Assembly: GCF_003171515.1 (NCBI RefSeq) | Contig: NC_089390.1 | Location: 2,418,001 to 2,482,000 of the forward strand | Direction: 5' to 3' | Length of the DNA: 64,000 bases | Origin: Pyrenophora tritici-repentis | Lineage: Eukaryota; Ascomycota; Dothideomycetes; Pleosporales; Pleosporaceae | Shown: positions 41,406-52,342 of the stretch, piece by piece | Layout: each line of letters opens with the position of its first letter | How positions within the stretch are numbered: position 1 is the first letter of the stretch | Made by a program: the position numbers and the translations under genes | The notes under the pieces: generated by a model | The model's database searches: none | What the model was told of the DNA's origin: nothing | The model's input: the letters and a program-made list of their open reading frames with translations, nothing else

Positions 41406-42680
41406 ATGTCCGACCCCAGCGATCGCAAATCCTCGCAGCAGGATTCTTCTCAGCAGCTCAACTACATTGATGATAGCTCTCAGAAAGTGCTGAGCTTCCA
41501 GAATCCGAATTCGCGGCGTTATGCTGTTCATGACGAAAATGGAGATGCAACTGGTACCGAGTGGGAGTGGTGGAGTCGCGAGAATCGTAAGGGTATGTAC
41601 CAACCTCATACTTGTTCGCATCACGCGTTGACAAACGTCACCCCAGGCCGACACATTCTTCTCCTCAATCATGACCAAGCACCATCGCATGCCGCACGCA
41701 CAACACGGCTCCTTCGAGCGCTTACTCGTATGATGACGGTCATAGCCTGGTGGGATGTCTCTTGGTGGATCGGCATTCTCTTTTCCTTCGGCTCTATGTG
41801 TTCCGTTACAGCCGGCGTCTTGCAATGGCTTCCAATCGCATACCCATCCATGACATTCGTCATCGACCCATCCATTATTGCAGGTGTGATAGCCTTCATC
41901 CGCGGGATAGTCTTTCTGTTGGGCGGCATGCTTCTTGTAGTCGAAGCAGTAAACGCAAACCAAAGCGACTGTTTCGGCTGGGCTTTGAAAGAGGCTTTGA
42001 ACTCGGATCATGAGAACATCAAATTTCCTTCTCGGGACGAAGAGCAGAGCACTGGTAGCGGTATTCAGGCCCGGGATACTAGGTCAGGTTTTCAGCCCGA
42101 TCGCCGAAACTGTACACACATACACAACCCCGACCGCGTTAAGTACGAGATCATGCACACCAAACATTTCAAAGTCGAAGCCCGGCCAATGCCTGAATCC
42201 GCGCAAGCCTGGAAATGGTGGCCCACATGGCAGGATGTGCGCGTACATTACCGTCGCGAAATCGGCTTCAACGCAAACCTCATCCTCTTTATCGGTACGG
42301 CCATTTTCTGGGTCACAAATCTTCTCACTCTGCCGGGGGTATATCAAAGGCTTCCCAGAGGTGTGATGTACGGGCTCTATTATCCTTCTTTCCTCCTAGG
42401 AGCCATCAGTTTCTTGCTGTCATCAATACTGTACATACTAGAAGTCCAGCGCCGATGGTGGAAGCCCGCGCCCCATATGGTGGGGTGGTGGGTTGGTATG
42501 GCGAACCTGGTCGGTAGTGTGGGATGGATATGGAGTGCTTGTCTGGGGTATTGCGATGGGAACTGGTGTCAGTACCAGAGTGTTCTGGCTTTGGTCTGGG
42601 CACCGGCAGTCTACCTCATGGGCAGTTTATTGTTGGTCTACGAGGCTGTGGAGAAATGGCCAGTCCATGTCGATGGGTAG
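41406..42680 (+). CDS. polytopic integral membrane protein, unknown function
   Basis: Exons 41406..41592 and 41647..42680, 406 residues. The 54-nt intron (GTATGT donor, TTGAC branch site, CCCCAG acceptor) is a multiple of three and stop-free, so an ORF scan reads straight through it; splice signals argue for removal. The N-terminus is polar. Six or seven hydrophobic helices follow in two groups, about residues 80-185 and 265-395, each with Trp-rich edges and a similar order (WWIGILFSFGSM..., NLILFIGTAIFWV...; FLLGGMLLVVEA and YLMGSLLLVYEAVE end the groups). The two halves look like an internal duplication. No transporter family recognised. Confidence 0.8.
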   Translation: MSDPSDRKSSQQDSSQQLNYIDDSSQKVLSFQNPNSRRYAVHDENGDATGTEWEWWSRENRKGMYQPHTCSHHALTNVTPGRHILLLNHDQAPSHAARTTRLLRALTRMMTVIAWWDVSWWIGILFSFGSMCSVTAGVLQWLPIAYPSMTFVIDPSIIAGVIAFIRGIVFLLGGMLLVVEAVNANQSDCFGWALKEALNSDHENIKFPSRDEEQSTGSGIQARDTRSGFQPDRRNCTHIHNPDRVKYEIMHTKHFKVEARPMPESAQAWKWWPTWQDVRVHYRREIGFNANLILFIGTAIFWVTNLLTLPGVYQRLPRGVMYGLYYPSFLLGAISFLLSSILYILEVQRRWWKPAPHMVGWWVGMANLVGSVGWIWSACLGYCDGNWCQYQSVLALVWAPAVYLMGSLLLVYEAVEKWPVHVDG

Positions 42681-43037
42681 AGAAGAAAGTTTGTCAGTAC
42701 AACGTGCACACGACATGCATACCGCTTTGATGCCCCTCCCCTCCACATAGTCTCAAGCACATGAGGCTTCCAAGACGTCATAATGCGCATCACATGATTG
42801 CGCGTCAGTGTCGTTTTAGGTTGCCTCTCAATGATTCGCTGGTGCCTGGCTGACTAGGCGGCAACAGCCACTAACCCGCATTCGTGTCGCGGTAGCGCGT
42901 TGTTGCCTACCTAAGACAACACAAACGTCTCTCGCCTCATCGGGATTCTGAACCACGCCCCTCTCCTGTACTACAGGCTCCTGGTGGTGATTAGCTCTGA
43001 CCTCTCTCGAGATATAAACCCCAATGCTGTCTTTCTG
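42681..43037. other. intergenic, upstream of MITE copy 4
   Basis: No gene seen. Probably part of the original promoter of the ankyrin gene. Confidence 0.4.
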
Positions 43038-43199
43038 CACAGTCCGCAACAATCAATTAAGTGGGTCCTAGAAGGTTCAGATTGGATTGATTGATTACCG
43101 CTTTAAGCCTAGTAGTTACCTATAGGAGTTTAAGCCCTACCTAGATAGGTAAGTGGGTCTAGGAGAGTGACCGGATTGAATTGATTGTTGCGGAGTCTA
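43038..43199. mobile_element. hAT-type MITE, copy 4 (longer form)
   Basis: 162 bp, longer than the other three. Ends CACAGTCCGCAACAATCAAT and complement; 8-bp duplication TCTTTCTG at 43030-43037 and 43200-43207. It stops 86 bp before the ATG of the ankyrin gene, so it sits in the promoter or 5' leader. Confidence 0.9.
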
Positions 43200-43285
43200 T
43201 CTTTCTGTCTCTTCATCTCATCTCATCCAGCAACGTTGATTGCAAACATTTCACTCTTCTTGCTCCATATATTCAGACCGTGATA

Positions 43286-46200
43286 ATGTCGAACCAAGAA
43301 CAATCCTCACCTCAAATCCCTCTCCCGCCACTACCAGCCACTCACGTGGATTGGATCTCACATGTCACCAATCATCCAGACACGCCATTACGTGAGTTGA
43401 TCACTCCTTACAAGGAATACGACTCGAAACTGCGTGAGGTCTTTGCGCAACAGCCAAATCATCCAGCAGCCGCAAAACCCAATATCGTTCCTGTCTTCGC
43501 AGGTCACGAGCAGGATCTCAAAATCCGTGCTCGCAACCTCGCCGCTGAGTCGGAAGCAGAACGCCAATGCTATCTCATGCCACTCAAGAAGTGGGATCGG
43601 AAGACCAATGGTACCCCAGCTGTTGTCCAATCACTGAAGGAATTCCAGAAGAACTTTCAGCTGTTCTCGGAATCCTCCCTTGTTGATATGGATTGGTCCA
43701 ATGTGGTTGTTGCAGGCAGCGCAGTCGTGACCTCTTTGTTGCCTGTTCCAGAAGAGCACAACAGGTCCAAGCGCGCTCTTCGCGAGTACTACCATCAACA
43801 ACTTGCACCTGCTTCGGATGTTGATCTTTTCCTTTATGGTCTCACGGAAGAACAAGCCGTTGAGAAGATCAAGCAGATCGAGCAGCGTATCAGGGACTCA
43901 ATCTTGACTGAGACCACCACTGTTCGCACCAAGAATGCAATCACTATCGCCTCCCAGTACCCAACACGCCATGTTCAGATTGTGCTGCGTATATACCGGT
44001 CCATCTCCGAGATTCTCACTTGCTTCGACGTCGATTGCTCTTGTGCCGCCTACGATGGCTCTCAGGTCTATGCCAGCCCTCGTGCATTGGCTGCATACAT
44101 GACACAGATCAACACTATCGACCTGACCCGTCGTTCTCCATCATACGAAAATCGTCTGTCAAAGTACTCCCACCGAGGTTTCGAAATTTACTGGCCACTG
44201 CTTGATCGCTCACGCATCGACCCTACGATATTTGAGCGATCATTTGGTCGCACACTTGGCCTTGCTAGATTACTCGTGCTAGAAAATCTACCCAGCAACG
44301 CAGATAGGGAAGCTTACGTGGATCAGCGACGTGCGGAGCGCGGAAGGCCAGCCATCAATCGATGGGGTGGACGCGGCTTCACAGGTAATATGAAGGAAGA
44401 GCACGACGACGAGGTCGCAGAGTGGGTCGAAACAGACGAGGTCAGCGACTACCATACCTTCACTATCCCATATGGTCCCAAGTATCATGCACGGAAAATC
44501 GAACGTTTGTTGTACGCCAAGGACTTACTTCTCAATGCCGAGTGGAACCGTCCGAAGGAGCGCGAGACTACACTACATCGACACCCTGCATTCTTTGGGA
44601 ATGCTACTGATGTGATTGGAGATTGCTGCGGCTACTGTCCTGAACCCATTACACCCGAGGACAAGGATATCGTGGGGGAAGAGAACAAAGTCTACGTATC
44701 TGGCAGCCTGTTATTTATCAAAGACAATCCAGGTCGACAAGCTATCGGATCGTTCAACCCTCTTACTAACGATGACTGGACTGAAATGGCCTACGTTGGG
44801 AACACGGCACGGTTATGCCAAGCCATCGTCGAAGGTGATCTGGAGCACGTCCAAGACTGGCTCCTTCAAGAAGGCGCTGACCCTAATCAACGAGACTATA
44901 CTGGACGCACACCACTTCAGTTGGCTGTCATGACTTCAACACCTGGGATAGTACAGGTCCTCATCGATGGAGGCGCTCGCATCGTCGCACGTCTTGTAGA
45001 CGGCAAGACGGCTCTCCATCTTGCTGCTATGCGTGGCGAAACCGCCATGGTTAAGGCTCTTCTCATCAAGAGCGAAGCTAACGAGGAGCTGGAAGCTGAG
45101 AAGGACGCACTTAAAAAGGGCGCCCCCAAGCCAACTGGACACGATAATCAGAACATGGCTGATGTTGAGACGGCGGTTGACAACGGCGCAGAAACGGGCA
45201 CGAAGTCCCAGGGCAACACGCAAGACCCTGAGAATGCCGAGCATGACAGAGACGATGATAGTGAAGAAGAGAGCGATATCGATCTGCTCGATGAAGATTC
45301 CGAGAACAACGACGCGACAACCGAGAATTCCATCGTCAAGGTTAATCGCAGGAATTCGGTCGATACTCACGACGCTATGCTAGACAGCACTGACGACGAC
45401 GAACCTGATGTCTACGATGTCAACGTTTTGGCCTGGGATGCGCCGGTATCTGCATTGCATCTTGCGATTGCGAACGGCCACACCGATGTCGTCAAGATGC
45501 TCGTGCAGGAGTTCGGCGCCGACGTGTTTCTGCCTGTCAAGCTTGTCCATGACTTCAACAAGTCGGCGCGAGCAGCCATTCTCCCTATTGTCCTTTCGTT
45601 ACAGCTCCCGCAGGAGAAAGCCAAGGAAATGACAGAGCTTCTCATCGACCTTGGTGCATCACCCGCCCAAGCTGACGTCGAGCATGTCACTGCTCTTCAG
45701 TACTTCGCTGCTCATGGGGTAGAACTGCTAGCCACCATGATCTCAGCAAATCAACCTGCTGCACAGCGAGCTCTCGGTCACATTTCCATGCCAAACGGTC
45801 ATTTTAATCGCGATAATATGGACATCCTGAGCACGGCCATCCGAAATGGAGATGAGACTGCTGTGGATGTCCTCTTGGAACTTGGCGCGAAACCCGAAAT
45901 TGACTTCGGCACTTACATGACCTCATTGAAGAGCAAGTGGGACGCTGGAGGCTCTTCCGAAGAAAACGAAAAGAGTTTTCGGCGAAGCTTCACGCAACCT
46001 ATATTCTCCGCTATCAGTGCTGAAATGCCATCGGTCATCTTGAAACTTTTGGATGCCGGTGCAAACATGAACAGTCTCACAGCAACTGCTTGGGATGCAA
46101 TCCACTCGCGCCGTTCATATGGCAATAACGACATTCATACTCTGTTAGATGCTGTACGTCAAAAGGTTGAGGATATGCGTGAATTTTTGAAGACAGGCAA

Positions 46201-48910
46201 GGTCCCGCACTGGAACGGCGGCTACATGTTCAGCCATAACCTCGGCAACCCCTTTCCGCCTATCGTTTTTAAAGACGACTGCGAATATCTTCAATATTAT
46301 GACCCAGAGTCGTACACTCATTGGCAACTGACGGTGCAGATTTCAGACGCCAAAAAGCTACATGGACCAGCACTGGAAACCTACAACCAGTCGGTTGCGT
46401 TGAGCAAGGCGCCCAAGGGCACAGAAGAAAAGAAAGCCGCAATCCGGTCACTACTCTCCGAGTTTGAAACACTCGAATCCCAGCTTCTCGAACGGGGCGC
46501 AAAGACTTTCAAGGATCTCCATCCCGATATTACAATCCAGGCCCGCCCAGACTATCACTATGGTGGTTATGAGCCGGAGCCTCCGAAACCATGGTATCCT
46601 ATCCTCTCCTTCAATCTACCTGATCTGAATGATGAGCGACGTGCTGCCTACGTAAAGCTCTTCGAAGCGTGCTGGGAAGCTGACCTGCCGACTGTGAAGG
46701 AGCTCACGCTGGCAGTATGGGGCAACCATCAAAACCCTCTGAAGATTGCTGTGCAGGACAGGGCAGGATTTTCTCCCTTTTCTATTGCGGTTCTCCGGAA
46801 GCATTTTGACGTTGCGCGAGCTGTTCTAGAGATAGCGCATGCTCAATTTGCTCCCGAAGAAAAGGTCGGGACGGTCAAGCACAGTATCCAGTTAACCAAC
46901 GATGACGATGATGCTTCCGATCGAGATGATGCAGATGTCCAAATCTATTCCGAGATTGTGGATGATCGATTCACCGTGGAAAACATTGGAGAGGTCCAAA
47001 GCCAAGTCAAGAGTAATGTCACCCCGCTTACGCTCATGTTATGGCCATGCCCGGCGCATTACATCTTAGGGGGCGAGGACACATCACAAGCCCCATCACA
47101 ACAAACCCATGCACTTGTTGACTACCAGCAACAACTCCAACAATTGTGGGGGTATTCCAAACAAAACTATGGCCATAACTATCGTAGTAGTGGTCGCTCT
47201 CCCAGGCAGGTATTGAAGCATGCGGCAAATGGTCGAAGTTATCCTGTGCGCTCAAAGCCCGCTCAAGAGCACATACCGGAAGTAGACAACCCGGTGAACC
47301 TCTTCCAATTTGCCATATATCTGAACGATTCAGAGCTTCTTCACTTTTTGATCAACATGGGAGAGGACGCTTCCCGTCGCAAAATCGGCACTGATGACAA
47401 CGCAGCACCCAGGCTCTTCCGTTTTGAAGAGGCGAATTTCTTGTACGCAATCCGCCTTGGCCGTACAGAACTATTGAAAGGAATCATCACTCGAACTGGT
47501 TGTGGTATACCCCTAGATGACCTAGTCAAGAAGAGCGGGGTTAAGATGGCGGAGAAGCCACAGCAGTACCAAGGTCTTTCTGTACATGGCCGAAAGCGAG
47601 AGGATTGGGCAAACGCTGGGAGGGAAGTGCAGAGTCAGCAAGCCGGAGCACAGCACCCGCCCCTGCTTCATGCCGCGCAGTTTGGAAGCCTTGACAGTGT
47701 CGAATGGTTTTCCAGTGATGCGGTACTGCGCTGCTACTTGCAGTTCACAGATGACCACCGAGACGACATTCGCATTCAGAATCTCGCGAAGACGAAAGGT
47801 GGTGTAGAGTTTGCCATTTCCAAGTGGCTCAACCTGCGCGCTCATTTGCTTTTACACTGTGTCGTGCTAGGTAAGACGAGCGACGAGTCCTTGGACCTGC
47901 TTCGATACCTAGGTAAGACACGCCCCGAGGCGCTCGAACATCGGTCTGCGAGTGGTATGACACCTCTGCATATTGCCTTCCGTCTACATCGCGTCGATAT
48001 GATACCGATTCTCCTGGAAGCTGGTGCTCAACAGACATGCCGTAACAACGTTGGAGCCAACATCGTGCACTCAATACTGGATAATGCTTTCCTCCCACAC
48101 GACAAGAAGCTCGATCGTATTCGCAAACTGTTTGGTCTAATCGATCCTCGCCTCATCGCTAGTCTCTTAACAGAACGAACGACCGAGGCCCCCGGCGCAG
48201 CTACACCCCTCGCCCGCTGGATGCATAGCTTCCGGCCACAGTACAGCGGCTCTGTAGCAGAAGGCCACGACAAGGTCCTCAAAGTAATTCTCGACTTCAG
48301 CAAAGGCGAGGACCTCGGCATCATTAGTGGTGAAGGCGATACACAAGTACATGCTGCCGCTCGCTACGGTGCCCACGCTGTTCTACGTGCCATGCTCGAC
48401 TGCCGCCCTGACCTTCTCTTCCGCGAAAACGCAACTGGACGAACGCCTTATGAGATAGCAGAAGACTCCTACTTGACCAAAGAAGTTTTCAGCAACCCCC
48501 CGTCGCTCTCTCCTCCGAATAGAGATTGCTACTCCAACAACCGTCGCAGGCTGGTCCGCCGCCACAGGCCGGTATCCACGGGTGGCGTGCTCCAGAAGAG
48601 GGTAGAGGAATTTGCCGAGGAGCTCAAGGATGACACACCAGACGTAGAGAAAGTTTTGGGGGTGTGTAAGGAGTTTGCCACTAAGGCAGAGGGAACGAAG
48701 AGGAAGCTCGTTAGTCTGGTGGAAGCAAGTGAGGTTGCGAGGAGGCTGGCGGCTATGCAGGTTGGGGATGACGATGAGGACGACACGGACGAGAAGGATA
48801 ATGATGGTGATGAAGAGGACGAAGATGAAGAGGAAGAAGAAGAGGAAACAGACTTGAGAGGTGATGAGGTAGAGGTCTGGTTTACTATGGGTGAAAGTGC
48901 AGATTTGTAG
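43286..48910 (+). CDS. large ankyrin-repeat protein with nucleotidyltransferase-like N-terminus
   Basis: An intronless gene of 1,874 residues from ATG 43286. An N-terminal region (about 60-420) contains VVVAGSAVV (Gly144-Ser145) and, further on, SDVDLFLYG (Asp178, Asp180): a Gly-Ser followed by Asp-x-Asp, the arrangement of the Pol-beta nucleotidyltransferase fold, although the 30-residue gap is longer than usual. Ankyrin repeats follow from about 515 (GRTPLQLAVM, GKTALHLAAMRGE), interrupted by a long acidic spacer (about 620-705), and recur to about 1,750 (MTPLHIAFRLHRVDMIPILLEAGA). The end is almost pure Asp and Glu. Ankyrins suggest protein binding; enzymatic activity is inferred only from the motif. 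A MITE lies 86 bp upstream. Confidence 0.88.
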   Translation: MSNQEQSSPQIPLPPLPATHVDWISHVTNHPDTPLRELITPYKEYDSKLREVFAQQPNHPAAAKPNIVPVFAGHEQDLKIRARNLAAESEAERQCYLMPLKKWDRKTNGTPAVVQSLKEFQKNFQLFSESSLVDMDWSNVVVAGSAVVTSLLPVPEEHNRSKRALREYYHQQLAPASDVDLFLYGLTEEQAVEKIKQIEQRIRDSILTETTTVRTKNAITIASQYPTRHVQIVLRIYRSISEILTCFDVDCSCAAYDGSQVYASPRALAAYMTQINTIDLTRRSPSYENRLSKYSHRGFEIYWPLLDRSRIDPTIFERSFGRTLGLARLLVLENLPSNADREAYVDQRRAERGRPAINRWGGRGFTGNMKEEHDDEVAEWVETDEVSDYHTFTIPYGPKYHARKIERLLYAKDLLLNAEWNRPKERETTLHRHPAFFGNATDVIGDCCGYCPEPITPEDKDIVGEENKVYVSGSLLFIKDNPGRQAIGSFNPLTNDDWTEMAYVGNTARLCQAIVEGDLEHVQDWLLQEGADPNQRDYTGRTPLQLAVMTSTPGIVQVLIDGGARIVARLVDGKTALHLAAMRGETAMVKALLIKSEANEELEAEKDALKKGAPKPTGHDNQNMADVETAVDNGAETGTKSQGNTQDPENAEHDRDDDSEEESDIDLLDEDSENNDATTENSIVKVNRRNSVDTHDAMLDSTDDDEPDVYDVNVLAWDAPVSALHLAIANGHTDVVKMLVQEFGADVFLPVKLVHDFNKSARAAILPIVLSLQLPQEKAKEMTELLIDLGASPAQADVEHVTALQYFAAHGVELLATMISANQPAAQRALGHISMPNGHFNRDNMDILSTAIRNGDETAVDVLLELGAKPEIDFGTYMTSLKSKWDAGGSSEENEKSFRRSFTQPIFSAISAEMPSVILKLLDAGANMNSLTATAWDAIHSRRSYGNNDIHTLLDAVRQKVEDMREFLKTGKVPHWNGGYMFSHNLGNPFPPIVFKDDCEYLQYYDPESYTHWQLTVQISDAKKLHGPALETYNQSVALSKAPKGTEEKKAAIRSLLSEFETLESQLLERGAKTFKDLHPDITIQARPDYHYGGYEPEPPKPWYPILSFNLPDLNDERRAAYVKLFEACWEADLPTVKELTLAVWGNHQNPLKIAVQDRAGFSPFSIAVLRKHFDVARAVLEIAHAQFAPEEKVGTVKHSIQLTNDDDDASDRDDADVQIYSEIVDDRFTVENIGEVQSQVKSNVTPLTLMLWPCPAHYILGGEDTSQAPSQQTHALVDYQQQLQQLWGYSKQNYGHNYRSSGRSPRQVLKHAANGRSYPVRSKPAQEHIPEVDNPVNLFQFAIYLNDSELLHFLINMGEDASRRKIGTDDNAAPRLFRFEEANFLYAIRLGRTELLKGIITRTGCGIPLDDLVKKSGVKMAEKPQQYQGLSVHGRKREDWANAGREVQSQQAGAQHPPLLHAAQFGSLDSVEWFSSDAVLRCYLQFTDDHRDDIRIQNLAKTKGGVEFAISKWLNLRAHLLLHCVVLGKTSDESLDLLRYLGKTRPEALEHRSASGMTPLHIAFRLHRVDMIPILLEAGAQQTCRNNVGANIVHSILDNAFLPHDKKLDRIRKLFGLIDPRLIASLLTERTTEAPGAATPLARWMHSFRPQYSGSVAEGHDKVLKVILDFSKGEDLGIISGEGDTQVHAAARYGAHAVLRAMLDCRPDLLFRENATGRTPYEIAEDSYLTKEVFSNPPSLSPPNRDCYSNNRRRLVRRHRPVSTGGVLQKRVEEFAEELKDDTPDVEKVLGVCKEFATKAEGTKRKLVSLVEASEVARRLAAMQVGDDDEDDTDEKDNDGDEEDEDEEEEEEETDLRGDEVEVWFTMGESADL

Positions 48911-49091
48911 TTGACGGGGGAAGAGCCACATGTATGAAGTGTTACGGTAAAGCTGTTAGTAAGGCAGATAATTCCATATGTATATCTCTTTCATACCCCA
49001 TATATCGAGAAATCGACGTTCATTTCGCACTAAGTTATTCTAAGGGCCCTGAAACTCCCATCATTCATAGCAAGAATATCAAAAAAAACCC

Positions 49092-50542
49092 TCACTTGTC
49101 CCCACCCTTCCTCATCATCCAACTCCAGTGCCCTTCCACGTTCCCTACCAACTCCTCCCAAACCCCAAAATTAGGAACCCACTTCCCATCTTTCAACAAA
49201 ATCGCCTCCTTAGCCAACTCCGCATACTTGACCGCCATATCCCCATCACCCACTGCACTATACGCCAACGCCGCATACCCATATGCCAAATCCATGAAAC
49301 CCTCCAGTCCCTCGCTGCGATACAGACCTAGCAATTCTTCGACTAGCGCGAGGGATGTCGCAGGCGAGGCGGAGGGCGAGGTGGCGGACCAGTCGTTTAA
49401 CTGGGATTGTATAGTTTGGATGCGCGAGAGGTTTGTGTCAGAGTTGGGGGAAGTGCAGCGTAAGCAGGTGCAGGTGAAGTGGAAGCCGGTTTGGAGGTGT
49501 TTTTGGCGGAGGGGTGTGGGTTCTAAGGGGGTTGTGTCTGTGGTTGTTCGTTAGTGGCCTTTTGATAGGGGATAAGAGAGGGGAGCGGGCTTACAAGCGA
49601 TTGTTATTTCCTCGCCGGTGGCAATGGGACGTGTGACGCGAACAATTTGGGTGAGGTTTTCGGGATCGATAACGTATTGTGCGCTGTTTTACGTGTCTTG
49701 GTTAACACTTGCAAAACTTATGTCTTCACTGCACCTTCCCAACCTGACCAAACGAATACGAGGCTGGGGGAAGGGGAAAACTCACTTTGGAGCACATCCA
49801 TGATTCGCCCTACTAGTCTCTGGCCATATTGCCAAATGACCAACTCCACCCCCCTACTTCAACCCGAAAAGTATTCGACTTGACAACATCCTGCACTTTA
49901 ACCCTCTCATCCCCATACACAGTCGCCAAGTCCAAAAACGCGTCTCGGCTTTTCTCCGGTAACTGCTCCACCGCGCGTCGCCACCACTTCTCCCGCTCCA
50001 GGGTCGGAAGTTCAACTTCTAGGTACGCCACGAACGTGGGTGTGTGCGCTGTTACTACGTCGCCGAATTCGAGATCCCGGGTTGCTAGCATGCCGAGGCC
50101 TTTTCCTGGGATGGCGGTTGCAGTGTAGGCGTTTGTGGGGGGTGTTTATGAGGGGTGGATGGGGAGATGTGAAGGCGGGGAGGGAGGCAAAGGCTTTTGC
50201 GAGCGCAGGGGTTGTGAAGATTGAGATTCCGCGGTTGGAGCTGTAGGTTGTGGAGGTGTAGATGCAGAGGGTGGAGTTTATGGTTTGGAGGACGGGGGTG
50301 CAAATTGGAGGGTGTGTCCAGGGTGAGTTATCTGTGTCTTCCGTCTCTTGATTGTGGTTCTGATGGAGCATGTCCGAGTGTTGGAGCGGCGTCCATGATG
50401 CGTACTCTGACCATCCGTCAAGTGAGGTTTGTAGTTGGAGCGCGTATAGTGGGCTTGTGTATACACTCGTAGAGGCACGTGCAGATCGGACCAAAGCGGA
50501 ATGTGCTAGGACAAAAGAGATACTTCGCATTTTGAGGTACAT
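49092..50542 (-). pseudogene. SET-domain protein gene with two homopolymer frameshifts
   Basis: On the minus strand: exon from ATG 50542 to 49786, then 49683..49595 and 49537..49092, with introns of 102 and 57 nt. Motifs of the fungal SET family: GKGLGMLATRD, ATVYGDERVKVQDVV, PETSRANHGCAP (the N-H catalytic core, split by the 102-nt intron), GEEITIAY and the post-SET CTCLRC. Two frame changes break it, at six G (plus strand, 50137-50142) and at six C (49849-49854). In each case one base less would rejoin the frame. Everything else is conserved, so it is either a recent pseudogene or two homopolymer errors in an intact gene. SET proteins of this group are putative lysine methyltransferases. 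Confidence 0.75.
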
Positions 50543-50968
50543 TATGACGGTCTGAAAATGGGGAGAAGAAAACTTGCAGATCTACGGAATTATCGTATGA
50601 ACATATTGAAGGATTCGTGGAGAAGTTGGGGTGTTTGAGAGGAAAAGGTGGTGGTGGCCTGAGGTGAGACGCTAGACGTTTGGACCCTTGTCATAGAGTT
50701 GCGAACCATTGCTCATCCCAAGTTTCACGATTGCGGCTTTGATAAGTCTTTGGAATATCGCGCCAAGAGCTATTAAAACAGTAGTCGCGGCTTTGAATAT
50801 GCAATAAGCTTCTCAATGCAAGATCAGCGTGACTTGCTCTACGATTTGGTAAATTATTAACCAATAAACTGGGTATTTGCACTTTTCAAAATAACCTGAA
50901 AACACCAAGAAATGCCGTATAGTACCATACAGATAAACATGCCCTTAGCCTGCCGTCTTCAAAATTCC
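50543..50968. other. intergenic, nothing recognised
   Basis: Upstream of the SET gene and downstream of KRR1; no feature seen. Confidence 0.4.
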
Positions 50969-52053
<1,085 letters not shown>

Positions 52054-52342
52054 CTTGGCAGTCGTGTACCCTGCGCTTCGCAATCAAGTCTCGAGATTGT
52101 CGCGGTAACTTTTTTCTGAAAGTTGCGCTTGCGAAGAGAGGTCTGCGCTAAGTTTCTGCCACCGCCTTGTGTGGAGCTTGGGCCATGTGACGCTAAGCCC
52201 GGCCATCCCGCATCACATGGTCAACTTTGTGCACGAGTTGTATCTGTACTTTATTTGCGTCAGGAGAACTATCTACAGATCTCGTAAGTATGCTTGCTTC
52301 ATGCAAACATGCCCACTTATCTCTTCCGACTATCAAAAAATG

